From: Rhodosporidiobolus odoratus
Taxonomy: Eukaryota; Basidiomycota; Microbotryomycetes; Sporidiobolales; Sporidiobolaceae
DNA: 64,000 nucleotides
Direction: 5' to 3'
Assembly (NCBI GenBank): GCA_034387635.1
Contig: JAOANU010000011.1
Coordinates: 156,501 to 220,500 of the forward strand
Shown here: positions 22,043 to 33,389 of the stretch, piece after piece
How positions within the stretch are numbered: position 1 is the stretch's first letter
How the letters are laid out: every line of letters begins with the position of its first letter
Notes under the pieces: model-generated
Told to the model about the DNA's origin: nothing
The model's input: the letters and a program-made list of their open reading frames with translations, nothing else
Databases searched by the model: none
Made by a program: the position numbers and the translations under genes

Positions 22043-24292
22043 TTAGCGCGCTGGTGTCGCCCTCAACCGCTTCCCTCGCGCAAAGTGCAACAGAGCACCA
22101 CTAACGGCACAGAGGAAGGCCGTGATACCGACTGTGGACGTGTATCGATCAGCGAAACTGAGGCGGACAGGACAAGAAAGGACGGAGTGTCGGAGGAAGG
22201 GATGTGACGGACCAAATATGATCATCTTGTCAAAGCCAAAAGCTCCCCAGGTTGACCTACGACAACAAGTAAACATCAGGCTTGCACTCACGGACAAGAC
22301 CAAGGCGCGGCGAGCCACCGATCCGAGGACAGCTCTCGGGACTGCCTGAAGAAGGAAGCGAATCAAGAAAACGACTCACGTCTGCCCTGCTTTACTCGGG
22401 TCATAGAGAGTTTCGCTGACAGTCGGCATGACGATGCTCCCGATGCCGCGAACGACGGCGAAGAGGCAGAATGCCATACTCGCGTTATAGGGGTTGGCGT
22501 GAGAGACGTCTTTCGATGCGCCAGACCAAGCACTGCGTTAGGCCAGGAAACTGAGTCAGTACCGGGCGGCAAGGAAGGACAAGTCACGGCCGCGGATGAC
22601 AAGACGGGAAGAACGAGGCAGGGGACGTACGAAACCATCTGCGAGAAGAAAGAAAAGAAGATGGCGAAAGCGTAAAGCTTGCCCAGCGAGTCGGCCATTC
22701 CCCAGGCGGCTAAGCTGATGAGCGCACCGCATATGCCACAGACGATCGTGGTAAGTGGGTAGGAGAAATCCGACAAAGGACCGGAAGCGGCCGAGCCAAA
22801 GGCGGCTACGAGGTTGAAGACAGCGAGGACGAGAGTTTGTTGCGTTGTTGAGTCGGTCAGGGAGGCGGCGTACTGAGGGAGATAGAGTGCAACGGGCAGG
22901 TAGGAAAGGGAAGAGAAGAGGGAAGCGAAGGCCTGCGCAGGAGAGAGAAACGGTGAGTGTGGTCGGTCTCTCTGCAGAAGGACAAAAGGAGAATGAGCGC
23001 TAAAGGCAACGAGCAGAAACCGACCATGAGTACGAAAATAGGATCGTAGAGGAACTTCCAGTCGACCGCGACCCAAGGTCCTCGCTCGCCGGTCTTCGGC
23101 TTGACAAGCGGGATGCGAGGGTTGACCAGGGGAATTGTCAAGCCGAAAGCGACAGCTGTGATTAGAGCCCAGCCTCGACAGTACCAGGCGTATCCACCTC
23201 GCGAGAGAAGGGCGTCAATGCTGCAGCGAGGGAGGAAAACCGGGTGAGAATTGTGCAAAGGGGCGCTGTAGGAGCACGACGAGCCAGCTCATAACGCACA
23301 GAAAGGGGAAGACGAAGCCGCCAAAGCCAAGACCTGAGGAAGGCAGAGTTAGTGCTGAGTGGTACGAGAAAATGCTGAGCAGCCTGAACTCGGAAGCGAG
23401 TCATGTACCAGAAAGGACGATCCCTAATGCCATACCACGCTTCGTAACCCACCACTCGCCGATGAAAGCAAAGATAGGCGCGAAAAGCACCGCGTTTGCC
23501 ATGCCCACGAGGACGCCTTGAAGGACGATGAGTTGCCAAGCCTGAGTAGAACGAGAGAAACGGCGGCGAGTCAGCCGGAGGTACGCTCAACTCCCGAGAA
23601 CCAGGAGAAGCGCGTACTTCTGTTGCCCAGCTGGAAATGAGCATGCCGCCGCAGGCGATCGCGACTGATGCCCAGAGTGAAGTCTTGACCCATTCAGGGT
23701 AGCGACGGAAGAGGATTACAACTATGGTCCTGTTTGATGGTACAGTGGTCAGTCCTTAATCGATGGGCGTGTGATACAGCCACAATATCCGGGCTCTAGG
23801 ACGCTCGTGCAAAAGGTAGTCGCCGCGAAAAGCGGAAAAAGGTATGCGCTCACGGGAGAATGAACTGAATGCCGAGCTGTGTTGTACTCGCAGCCGTCAG
23901 CAAAGCGGAGCTTTGTGACTTCCACGGCTCGTGTGACTGGAAAGGGCCCATCGTCAATGTCATCGTCGCAGGTATTGAACGAACGACGGAAGGGCGAGAA
24001 GCATGAGACAGGAATTATAGAAAGGTAAAAGAAAGAGCACGGAAGCTTCAGGAACTTTACGCACCTGGAAATACAGCAGTATCGTTCCGCTCGAGTACCC
24101 AGCACCCCAAACGAAGGTTTCGAGCACCCATGCTGCTAACACGAACATCCAGGCTGCTTTTCCTCCATCGACAGGCGGGAGAGAAGCAATCTCGATCTCT
24201 CCCTGGTCCTCCCCTGAGTGCCCTTGCACAGAATCATCAATGGTAAAAGACGCCGGCGGTGACCGGGCGGTAGTTGAGGTAGTGGTGGACAT
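22043..24292 (-). CDS. Major facilitator transporter, monocarboxylate-transporter-like
   Basis: This 12-helix membrane carrier resembles the fungal MCT/SLC16-like group. The start MSTTTSTTARSPPASFTIDD gives an acidic cytosolic N-terminus ending in PPVDGGKAAWMFVLAAWVLE, a typical first helix of this group (DGGxxAW). Later blocks include LQGVLVGMANAVLFAP, GEWWVTKRGMALGIVLSG (the G-x-W-F-x-x-R-R-G-x-A-x-G motif of helices 4-5), SYLPVALYLPQYAASL, AAFGSAASGPLSDF, and a C-terminal helix VGITAFLCAVSGALLHFA before a basic tail. About ten introns. A longer in-frame start at 24433 exists but adds sequence unlike the family. The substrate is unknown. The gene is flanked by the two decayed repeat copies. 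Confidence 0.85.
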
Positions 24293-25426
24293 GGCGGAAC
24301 CGAAGGAAGATTGGCCGTAGGCGGGAAGGGGTCTGGGCGATAAAGGTAGTATACCGCTGCTAGCGAAGCGTAGAAGAAGGAGGTCAGCGCGGTCAGCCAG
24401 TGTAGGAACTGCATAGAGCCGCAGATAAGACAAATCGAGTCAGCTTACAGCGCCAGCGGGACTCCGGAGGAGTGTCGAGGGTGTCGCAACTGTGGAGAAG
24501 GTTATGCGAGTCGTCCCTCTGTAGATACAGCGACTGGAGCTCGGCGAGGCGCGAGACTGACGGACGCGAGAAATGGTCGAACATGCAAGCCGCAAAGGTT
24601 CACCAACTTCTCCACTTGGCGTCTACCGCTTGACAAGCTTGCGTACGTACTCAAAAAGACCTTGAAGGCCTCAAGTACGACCGCAGCTGGTCGCGACAGT
24701 ACTTGTGCGAGCTGGCGAGCAAGGTCGACGTCGTCCGGCCAACTGATGAAGACCTCTGTCGAGCGTTGAACAGGACGCGCAGGCTGGGAAGCGTAGGGGC
24801 GTTTGACTTATAGGATGTACTTCATCGGTACGTCGGTATGTGCCCCTCTCAGATGTATCTCGTGTGATCACACGGCCGACCCTTCAGACCATCTGCTTCC
24901 TGTTCTCCCACCCTTTCTGCAAACAGCAACGACCTCTGCCGCCTACGCGTCACCTGCGACGCACCAGCCGTTCTCTATGTACACGATGGTCACCCTTGGC
25001 GCGATGTAAAGATGTGGCGGTTGACCCGCGACTGCCGTCGATTTGCCTTTCTGTTCTCATACTTCGGTTTCTTTGCACACGCTTCTGGGACAATGATCCC
25101 TCTCGCCCTTCGCAAGCTAACCTCTGCTGGACGTCTGCTTCTGCAAGGTCGCGCCAAGTGGAGATTTCAAGCAGCCGCACGCGATGAAAATGGAAGCAGC
25201 ATGTTATTCGGGTAGGCTTGTAATGGCTGTCTACCGCAAACTCGAATAGCGAGGCCTGCTTGTCATGCTGGTATAGCCGAGAACGGGGCCATCTCGTGGA
25301 GTCCAGTAGCTGGTGTCGGAAGCAAAGATTTCGTGAGAAGAGAAGAAGAGGGAAAAGTAGCTTACTTCAATCAAGAAACTACGCGCGTTTCCTGGGTGAA
25401 GTCAAGTCTCGTAGTTTGCAGACGAG
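24293..25426. other. Accessory intergenic region with a coding-like remnant (24634-24813, +)
   Basis: This lies upstream of the MFS gene. A 59-codon plus-strand frame (24634-24813) reads KDLEGLKYDRSWSRQYLCEL and continues with charged helical sequence to a TAG stop. It has gene-like composition but no start and no recognised family. The remaining sequence up to copy B contains short frames only. I read it as a possible gene remnant in a decayed neighbourhood. Confidence 0.3.
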
Positions 25427-26620
25427 CTATATTGAAGCTTCGGCAGCGCCCGGTAGAAATCGGACGTGACAATACCTTCACATTGCATCGACAGCCAAGA
25501 AGCAAATTGCCATGAGTATAAAAGCCTGGCGAGACCGCGCAACCTCTCTTGCTTTCCTTCTCACCACTACTCAGATCAGCATCAGCTCCTCCATACTATA
25601 CCTTCACACTTTGACACCCACACACACACTCTGTCATACTCAAGATGCCTCGTCTCGGGGCCGTTTTTTTTCCTTTTCTTCTTCTCTTTTTCACTCTTCT
25701 CAGCGCGACCTTGTGCGCTTCCTCCCCTTGGCAGTCACCGTCAAGTCACGAACCACCGCTGCACACCTGGCTTCGTTCACGAGGCCACCGCTCACCTCGA
25801 CTTTGAGTCTCTCGAGTCACCCCTGGACAAGCCATCTCTTCCAAGCGCATCAAGATCAGTCGGAGGTCCTTCTGGACCAAGGTCGGTGGGCACTTCAGCG
25901 AGAAGAGGATTCCTGACGATGCGGGCGACGCTACTGTTTCGTTCTGCGTCGAGCTTCGAGTGTGTTGGACGAGGAGGAACTGATGAGACGCGCTCTGTTG
26001 TAGCTCCTCCCACCGAGACCAGCTCGTTCGCTCCCACGATGAACACTATCTTCCAGGCCATGACCTGCACTGCGGGTCCTTCCTCCGCTGCCCGTAACTC
26101 CCCTTCCACCGGGGTCGTCGGCCGCAGCCCCACCTATATACGGCACCATCTCCAGCTCGTCGAGCTTAGTCGGGGGCAGTACCTCGCCTGCTGCAAGCAC
26201 TTACAGCGGATCGTCCATCTGGGATTACTGGAGCGACGAGGATGAGAAGTCCGCTGGTTCTACCATTGTTGCCGTCGTCGGTTCTCCTTCATCTGGCATC
26301 TCGTCTCTCGCACTCTTTCCCCTGCCCGCCACATTTTGCCATGTGCGCACTCGCACACCTTCTGTCGCCTCTACCGCTTCTTCCGCGTTCACCCTCTACC
26401 CCCGACAGCACTTTCGTGATCGTCACTGATGCGGGTATGGCGGCGCTGGAAGACAATATCATAGTATTTTTGCATCTCGGTACCTGTCACTTGTTGTTGC
26501 AGTCCCGGAGCAGTCTTCTGAGTCCGACTTGCAGCGCCTGATGCTACCGCGCCGCGACAAACCGGTTCCACTGCAGCCGGCTCTTCAGAGGTAACAGCGT
26601 TTCCGTCCTAGGCATCGCCG
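25427..26620 (+). pseudogene. Copy B of the duplicated segment, with degraded secreted-protein-like gene
   Basis: The segment has a good promoter: TATAAAAG at 25517-25524 and an ATG at 25645 in the same context as copy A. The unspliced frame begins MPRLGAVFFPFLLLFFTLLS, a convincing signal peptide, but stops after 53 codons. Beyond the conserved acceptor (GGCAGTCACCGTCA) coding-like stretches occur in different frames, among them KRIPDDAGDATVSF (about 25898-25940), GRGGTDETRSVVAPP and a Ser-rich SSSSLVGGSTSPAASTYSGS. They suggest an ancestral secreted Ser-rich protein, perhaps with a small barwin/RlpA-like domain (weak inference), now frame-shifted. Relative to copy A the intron donor GGGTTCGT has become GGGGCCGT. 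Confidence 0.4.
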
Positions 26621-26802
26621 TTGCCAGACGTAGGACTAGATTGCCGGTAAGATGGGTTCCCAGAGCATGGGCATTACTAACAGCGCTCGTGCAGGCGCAA
26701 CAGGGGGAGTCGCGACCTTCTCAATCTACCATCTCGTCTTCCCCCGGCTGCGACCGCAGAGGTGCGCGAGACCCGCTTGCACCGTTCTCCCTAGCCAGGA
26801 TA

Positions 26803-28341
26803 CTACTGCTGATCCAGCAACGCCTCGAACTGCCCCAACCCGCCTCCCATCTTACGCCGTTTCCGTCCTCTTCCTCGGCCACCTTCCGCATTCACCAAGT
26901 CCATCAACCCCGTCCGCCTCTTCCTCACGCTTCCCTCTCCTTCCACCTCATCTTCCGGAGGTAGAAGTGCAGCTAGTCCACCTGCTGCCGCACCCAGCCT
27001 CTCGACCACCTCCCTCGTCAACCCTTCAGCGGCGAGCAGGACCTCTTCTTGTAGAGCGTTGCGAGGTCGGAAGATGGTGGACAGGTCCGATCGAGGTTTG
27101 GCGGTCCAGGCAGTCGACGAAGAAAGGGGGTCTGATTCGCCGGGAGAGGTGGCGGAGGAGGTTTTGGCTTGTAAGTATCCGGACGCTAGCAAGCGGAGGG
27201 ATTGGGCGCCCCAGTCTGGCAGATCGGGCTCATGACTCGCTTCCTCCTCCCCTTCGTGTTCCTCCTCGTCGTCATCCTCTTGAGCTTCTTCCGCAGCGGT
27301 CAACAGCGCTCTCCTTGCTACGCCGCTGAATTGACCTTCCCGCAATGCTTCAGCCTCATTCGCGACTCCGAGAAGCAAGGTCGCGAGGTCTGCGTTCTCG
27401 GCTTGTGAGGTGTCAACGAGAGAGACACAGGGTAGCGTTGGGCCCGTGCAGACTTGCGTAGGGAGTAGAAGGAAAGCGTCGGAAGAGAGGAGGGTATGGA
27501 GGACGCAGGAAAGGTCGGCGGAAGGCGGCGGTGTGATGAGATCAGGCGGAGAGTCGAGACTGGCGGCGAGCTGAGCAGGTAAAGATAGGGTATATTCGAG
27601 GGTGACTGCGCGCAAGAACGGGTATCGGCATCAGTCTCCTGCCCCGCGATATGAGGAGGGAAAAGAGGAAGAAAGCGAAACCTCGCAACCCACGCGGATC
27701 CAGCTTGACAAACACCTTCTCCATCTTCTCTGCCTGAGTCGCAAAGAAGGTATAGATCGCAAAGAACGCCGCGACCTGCTTGAGCGGCTTTTCCTCCGCC
27801 TTGAGGCGATCTGTCAATACAGACTCAAGCGGAAGTCAACGCGCGGGACATCACCTACGCATACGCCGCGCACGCTCAAGCATGTACATGGAAGATGCTG
27901 CGCACCGACGAAGGCCCTCATGACGCTGTCCCCCCACCACCCTCTCAGCGGCCCCTCCGGCACTGCCAGCAAATGCACCTTATCCCAACCCAGGCGAAAC
28001 CACAGCTCTCTGAACAGCTCGAACGGACTTGGACGTCCGTTCCCGCTTCCCTCGCGTCCTTCTCCGCCAGTCGAAGATGAGTTGATCTCGTTCTCCCACT
28101 CCTGCTCGAATGCCTCACACAGCGCCTCGACGTCCTGCCTGAGCGGCGTGATCCATGCTTCCGACACGAAGTAGAGGTTGGCTTGTACAGTGTAGCCGAC
28201 TGGAGGGCTCTGAGTGAGGAACAGAGTCGGGGTGTCGGCAACTTCGAGACTCGAGATGGGCGCTTCTGCATCCGCTACGGGCGAAGATGGGGCGGCAGCG
28301 GCAACACTAGTCGTACTTCGCCTAGTTCGCGCGCGAGGCAT
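26803..28341 (-). CDS. snRNA-activating protein complex subunit 1 (SNAP43)-like
   Basis: SNAPc binds the proximal element of snRNA promoters for Pol II and Pol III transcription. The start MPRARTRRSTTSV is basic. The conserved region reads LRQDVEALCEAFEQEWE, PFELFRELWFRLGWDKVHLL, then after introns PLKQVAAFFAIYTFFATQ and MEKVFVKLDP. This matches the SNAPC1 N-terminal domain in order (DxxxLLxxF, FxxLWxxxxF, helix with YxLYxxYxTQ). The remainder (single exon 27615-26803) has a helical part, an acidic EEDDDEEEHEGEEE run and a basic tail GRGRGRKRRKMGGG, a likely nuclear signal. Identification rests on one conserved domain, so it is provisional. Confidence 0.55.
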
Positions 28342-28696
28342 CGTGTGCGCGTTCGAGAAAAGCAAAGTGGGGGGGCAGGGAAACGAAGGAACGAGCGAGG
28401 CTCGAGTTTTCCTTCCCGCTCACAGGATGGCCAGCTTCGAGTTGAGTCAGAAGAGAAACGTATGGTATGAGTACAGCACGACAACACGCGACAGAAGAAG
28501 AGATCTGGAAACCCGAGAAGATGCGGTAAAGATGCCCTTTTCTGGGGTCGAGAATTGCAATGAAACAACCCTCGTCCCAGAATAAAGTGTACACCTCCCT
28601 TTGTTCCCGCGCTTTTGGTTTGGTTTGCCCCAGCGAAAAAAAGCAATAGCAAGCCTAGGTGGAACCCGCTCAAGTCGAAGGTGAAACTTGGAGGAA
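28342..28696. other. Intergenic, 355 nt
   Basis: Between two co-oriented minus-strand genes: the RPS0 3' UTR followed by the SNAPC1-like promoter. No further gene seen. Confidence 0.5.
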
Positions 28697-30016
28697 TTAC
28701 CAACCGCCGGCAGCGTTGGCAGCGGCGGGAGCCGACTCCTCGGCAGCCCAGTCGGTGGTGCCCTCGGTGGCGGACCAGTCGATAGCTGTTGCGGGCCAAT
28801 TGGTTGAATCAAAGGGAGTAAGCATTCGATCACGAAAATCCCCCTTCGCCTCCGTCCACCTCCCGGAACCAGCCTTGTCATCATGCCGATGGTGCACTCG
28901 AAGCAAGAGGGAAGGCAGGGAGGAAGGGGGAGAGACAGAGAAAACCTCGCATAAGAGGAGGGTAAGGACGAACCGGCGTCGGCAGCCGGGATCTGGGAAG
29001 AAGCGGCGGCGGCGATGGCGGCGTTGGAGCCGGTGACCTCCCAGTCGGAGACACCCTCCTGAGCGGCGGGCTCCTCGGCGGCGGGGAGAGCCTTGGCGGC
29101 GGCGGCGGCCTGCTGCTCAGCCTCGACCTCCTCGGGGTCGCGGTACTGCAATTTTTTTTTGACAGTCAGGTTCGAGTAGAGGTGCGAGGGCGGGATGAGC
29201 GGGAACGCACGAAGAACATGTCGACCATGATGGGCCAGGCGTCAGAAGCACGCGAGATCGAGCCACGGAGGCGGAGGACCTCACGGCAGAGGAGCCACCA
29301 GATGAGACCGATCGAGTGCTTCGACTTGTTGTTGGCGGGGATGGCAACATCAACGTAGTTGAGGGGCGAGTCGGTGTCGCAGATGGCGATGACCGGGATG
29401 TTAACGTACGACGCCTCACGGATGGCCTGGTGGTCGACACGGGGGTCGGTTACGACGATGAGGCGGGGCTCCTTGAACGAACGGGTGATCTGGAGGAGAA
29501 ACGCAGTCGTCGTTAGGAGGCATGCAGAGGCAAAAACTTTGGCAGCGTGTGAACGTACGTAGTTGGTGAAGTTACCCGGGGTGAAGCGGCCGGCAATGGC
29601 CTGGGCGCCGGTGTTGGCGGCGAACTTGAGGACGGCACGGTGACCGTAAGGGCGGGCAGAGATGACGCAAACGTCGTTCGGGTTCTCGATGGCGGCGATC
29701 ACGCGAGCGGCGAAGACGATCTTCTCCCAGGTCTTGCCAACGTTGATAACGTTGACACCTATGAGAAATGAACCGTGAGCTCGCGTCGGCGGGAGAACGG
29801 AGAAGCGAGCGTACCGTCCTGGCGGCGCTTCCAGACATAGGGCTCCATCTTCTTCTCGACATTCTTGGTACTGTAGGACGGGCAGACTAGGTGAGCCCAA
29901 GATCACGCTGCGAAGGACGAAGAGAGGACGAACCCGATGTGGGACTGAGCCTGGAGGAGGAGCGAGATGTCCTCCTCGGTGGCCTCGAGAGCGGCAGGAA
30001 GGCGAGCGGCAGCCAT
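28697..30016 (-). CDS. RPS0: 40S ribosomal protein S0 (uS2, laminin-receptor family)
   Basis: This structural protein of the small ribosomal subunit is needed for late 20S pre-rRNA processing. The start [20 protein letters not shown] is followed by [99 protein letters not shown] and [16 protein letters not shown], all hallmark uS2 blocks. A basidiomycete-type C-terminal extension rich in Ala/Glu contains the repeated SDWEVTG and [11 protein letters not shown] elements seen in eukaryotic SA proteins. About six introns. An acceptor (CCGTCACAG) abuts the ATG, so the 5' UTR probably ends with an intron, as is common for ribosomal protein genes. Confidence 0.97.
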
Positions 30017-30477
30017 CTGTGACGGTGGAAGAGGAGAAGCAGGGTAAGCAAGGCGCTGAGAGGAAGGTCGAGGGGGAGGGGGTGTGTTTGTATCCGCGAT
30101 TCGCGCCTGCCCTGCTGCACCTGGCGCCCGCCCAGCCTGTACACTCATCCAGCGATGCTCCTGTGCCCGCAAGCCCGCACCAGCGCCCTTGGCTCGCATG
30201 CCCTCGCCACAACAAAACTCGCTCCTCCTCCCTCGGCTGGCTCGCCTCTCGCTTACGATGCGGAATGGACGTGTGCAGTGAAAGGTAGGGTAGATGAGAA
30301 GAGCCGTACTATATCGTCTGGGGTGACTTAGCAAGCGGGAGCGAAGTAACGAAGAAGAGCGCAACCGCCTGAGCTTCGCCAACTGGGAACGACGAGTTCA
30401 GGGGAGGTGGAACAAACCGCTTCTTTCGCAAGTTGACGACAGCACAGCAACAGTCAGCTCTATCCTCTACGTTCTGC
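30017..30477. other. RPS0 promoter and leader region
   Basis: These 461 nt lie upstream of RPS0 on the minus strand. A minus-strand frame runs open from 30382 into the RPS0 start without stop codons, but its sequence is not protein-like and I read it as leader/intron. The 3' end of the small gene below lies at its far edge. Confidence 0.45.
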
Positions 30478-30763
30478 CTAGACAGCTCGTGCCTCAGCTA
30501 GCGCGCTCAAGTCCAGTCGCACCTGATGATCAGCCAACTGTTCGGATCTATCTACCTTTTGACCCTTTTTCTCTGTTTCCAACTGTTTCTCATACTGGAC
30601 TCGAGTGGCCAGCGAAGCACACTCGGACAACTCGCCAAGACTGCGGATGAACAGGGTCTTTGCTATGAGGGCTGGGCACTGATACTGGACTGCAAACAAA
30701 CAATACACGAGAACACAAGAACAGAAAAAGAACGAAGTAAACACCCTCCCTCGTCTCCCGCAT
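30478..30763 (-). CDS. Candidate small gene, 76 residues, unrecognised
   Basis: Exon 1 (30763-30745) encodes MRETRE. An intron (30744-30690, GTGTTT donor, TTTGCAG acceptor, 55 nt) follows, and exon 2 (30689-30478) continues in phase to a TAG. The two exons total 231 nt, exactly 77 codons. The product has a short hydrophobic/Cys part (QYQCPALIAKTLFIRSLGEL) and then a charged, helix-prone tail (RVQYEKQLETEKKGQKVDRS) ending in LSALAEARAV. Codon choice matches neighbouring genes. It starts only 54 nt past the sugar-transporter stop, on the same strand. I do not recognise a family. An alternative is a terminal exon of some longer transcript. Confidence 0.45.
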
Positions 30764-30816
30764 ACGGACGCAGAAACCTTAGTAGACAATACACCCTTCT
30801 CCTAGGCGAGAGCAAA

Positions 30817-33389
30817 CTAGACGACAGGTTTCTCGACCTGTTCGATGTGCTCCTTGATGCCTTGTTCCGGCTTAGGTTCGTCGGCGAAACCTTCGACCCT
30901 GTGGCGAGGCGAGCGTCGCATGGGGCGCTTGACTGTGCCGTCCTCGAACAAACCGTCGATCTCCTCAAGGGAGAGACCTGCGGAGCATAGGGTTGATTAG
31001 GATCAACAAGAAGAGACGAGGAGAAAAAGAAGAAGACGCACGAGCGGTTTCGGGATACAAGCAGTACAGCATGGGCACGAGCAGAGCGTTGAGGACGGCG
31101 TAGACGATGTAGCTGTTCGGGGCGGTGACGTTCGTCAGCAATGAACAGTAACGGCATAGACAAGGATCTGACTCACTACTTCGCGCCGATGCCCTCGATA
31201 GCCGGGGGTGTGACCATGACGACGCTGAGGAATCGAGGCCGTTAGTATTTCCAAAGAACGTGGTGAAAGGTAGGGAATTTGCGACTCACATGAAGTTGAA
31301 AATCCAGTTTGACATCGAGGAGAGGGAGGCACCGGCAGCGCGCGTAGCGAGGGGCATAATCTCCGAGGGGTATAGCCTACAAATCACGTCTTAGCGCATA
31401 CGACCATTTTGAGAGGGTGGAAGAAGGAGGCTCACCAACTCGGGCCCAACCACCCAAACGAGAAGGTCGCGAAGAACAGGAAGAGCATAGTGGCACCGAC
31501 CACACCTTCGCCGTAAGACGGTGTACCATTGGAGAGGACGCCTGCCATGACCGCGAAGAAGACGCACTGCACGGCAGCAGTTCCCCACATCAGGCGAACT
31601 CGACCGACACGATCGACGAGGAAGAGTCCAACGACGGTGAAGCAGAGAGAGTTGACACCTGCCCAAACAATGCAGCCATGAGTGAGCCTTTTGAGGAGGA
31701 GCAGCAGCAACGTTGGGGCCAGGGACAGGGAGAGAGGCTTACCGTTGCAGCCACTGAGGATGAGCGCCATGTTGCGGGAGAGACCGACAGAGTCGGTGAA
31801 GATTACAGTGGAGTAGTAGCTGTGGCGAGAGGCAAGGAAGGGCTCGTCAGCTTGGGTGCAAAGTGAAGCTGCTCGCTGGGAAGGCGGCTTACGAGATCAC
31901 ATTGACACCCTGGAGAAAAGGAGCTAACTCAGTCAGCCATGTCAAGCGAGCCTGCATGCATCGCAAAGGAGAAGACGTACGGTCATCTGCTGAGCGAACA
32001 GCGCACCCATGCCAAGGAAAGTACGGTAACGGAAGCCTTGGTTGTTGGGGCGGAAAGCATCCGACCAGCGGTGAACCTTGACGTCAGCTTCGAGAGCAAT
32101 GGCGGTCTCGATCTCGTTGTAGATGAACTCGGCCTCGGCTTCTCCATTGTAGCGGACGAGAACTTCGCGAGCTTCGACGCTTCGACCTTGGTTGGCGAGC
32201 CAACTGTAGAGATCGAGAGCAAAAGTCAGAAAGGTAGGACGGACGCACGTTAAGTGAAAAGGACAAAGGGCGGACGACGAAGATAGAGAAGAAAGCAGGA
32301 AGGTAGCGACATACCGAGGAGAATCCGGCAAGAAAGCCACGACAACCAGGACGATGAGGGGGAAGATTGCCTGGAAGCTAAGGGGGAACCTCCATTGCGC
32401 GCTGTTATTGGTGACTACGAAGAGACGAACCGTCGGATCAGTCAGTGCCGTTGACATCTGGGAAGACGGCATCACGTACAGGACAGACCATAGGACAGCC
32501 AGAACGACAGGGTTAAACCGCATGCGCACATCACCAAGTCAATGAGGACGATAGACCCCCGATACTTGGCAGGGGCACACTCGGCGTGGAAGGCGGGAAG
32601 GAGCGAGGTGAGAACACCAATTCCGAGACCGGTCCAGATGCGGAAGCTGTAAAAGGGGGTAACCATGAGACTCGAATTGAGCGGAAGTAATCAGACTGAC
32701 GCACAAGATGAGCATGGCGAGGGCATTGGGTCCGTCGCAACCGCCTTGAACCTACGGGGAGAAGCGGGTCAGGACAGCCGCCAGGTGATAGGCGAGAAAA
32801 GGCGGGTCGCAGCGGTAAGGTTCAAGAACAGATCTTACGGCTCCACCCGTAAACGCAAAGAAGCAACCAAGGATAAGTGCCTTTCGCCGTCCAATACGCT
32901 CGCCGTAGAGAGACGCGAAGAGGGACCCGAACAAGGCGCCAATCTCATCTGCGTGCCACTTGGGCGTGTCAGCGACAAGATGCACCCCGGCGAAATAGTG
33001 AAAAGAACGCACAAATAGCGACTGTTGCACCGAGAAGTGTAGAGTTGGTGGCCAGTGATGGGAAGGTCTCGAGGAAATAGGGGCCGCCAATCCTTTTTGC
33101 CGGGCAAGGGAAACGGAGCGAAAGTCAGCGTGAACCCTTTTCATAGTCTACCGCGACGGCGGGCTGCCTCAAGTGTTTCACTCACAAACCGCCCATGACT
33201 CCCTGATCGTAGCCAAATCTAGGGAAAAGAATCGAGAGATCAGCATGAGGCCGGCATGTAGGGAAAGAAGAGGGGGGGGGGGGAAAGAACATACAGCAAG
33301 AAACCGGTACCGCAGCAGATCGTAAGCAGGAATAGCAATGGTGTTCCTTGTACACCATTGCTGATCGGTCCGTCCCAATAAGCCACCAT
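30817..33389 (-). CDS. Sugar transporter, MFS hexose-transporter family
   Basis: This is a 12-helix sugar/H+ symporter or facilitator of the plasma membrane. The start MVAYWDGPISNGVQGTPLLF leads into helix 1 and FGYDQGVMGGL. Family signatures in order are GALFGSLFASLYGERIGRRK (loop 2-3), RIWTGLGIGVLTSLLP, FLPDSPR followed by WLANQGR (the PESPRWL motif), GMGALFAQQMT, GVNVISYYSTVIF, FLVDRVGRVRL, FGWLGPSWLYPSEIMPLATR (PAWLYPAE-like) and TKGLSLEEIDGLFED. The cytosolic C-terminus is short and basic/acidic mixed. About twelve introns. GC-rich GCGGAG elements lie about 190-210 nt upstream of the ATG (separate entry). Confidence 0.92.
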
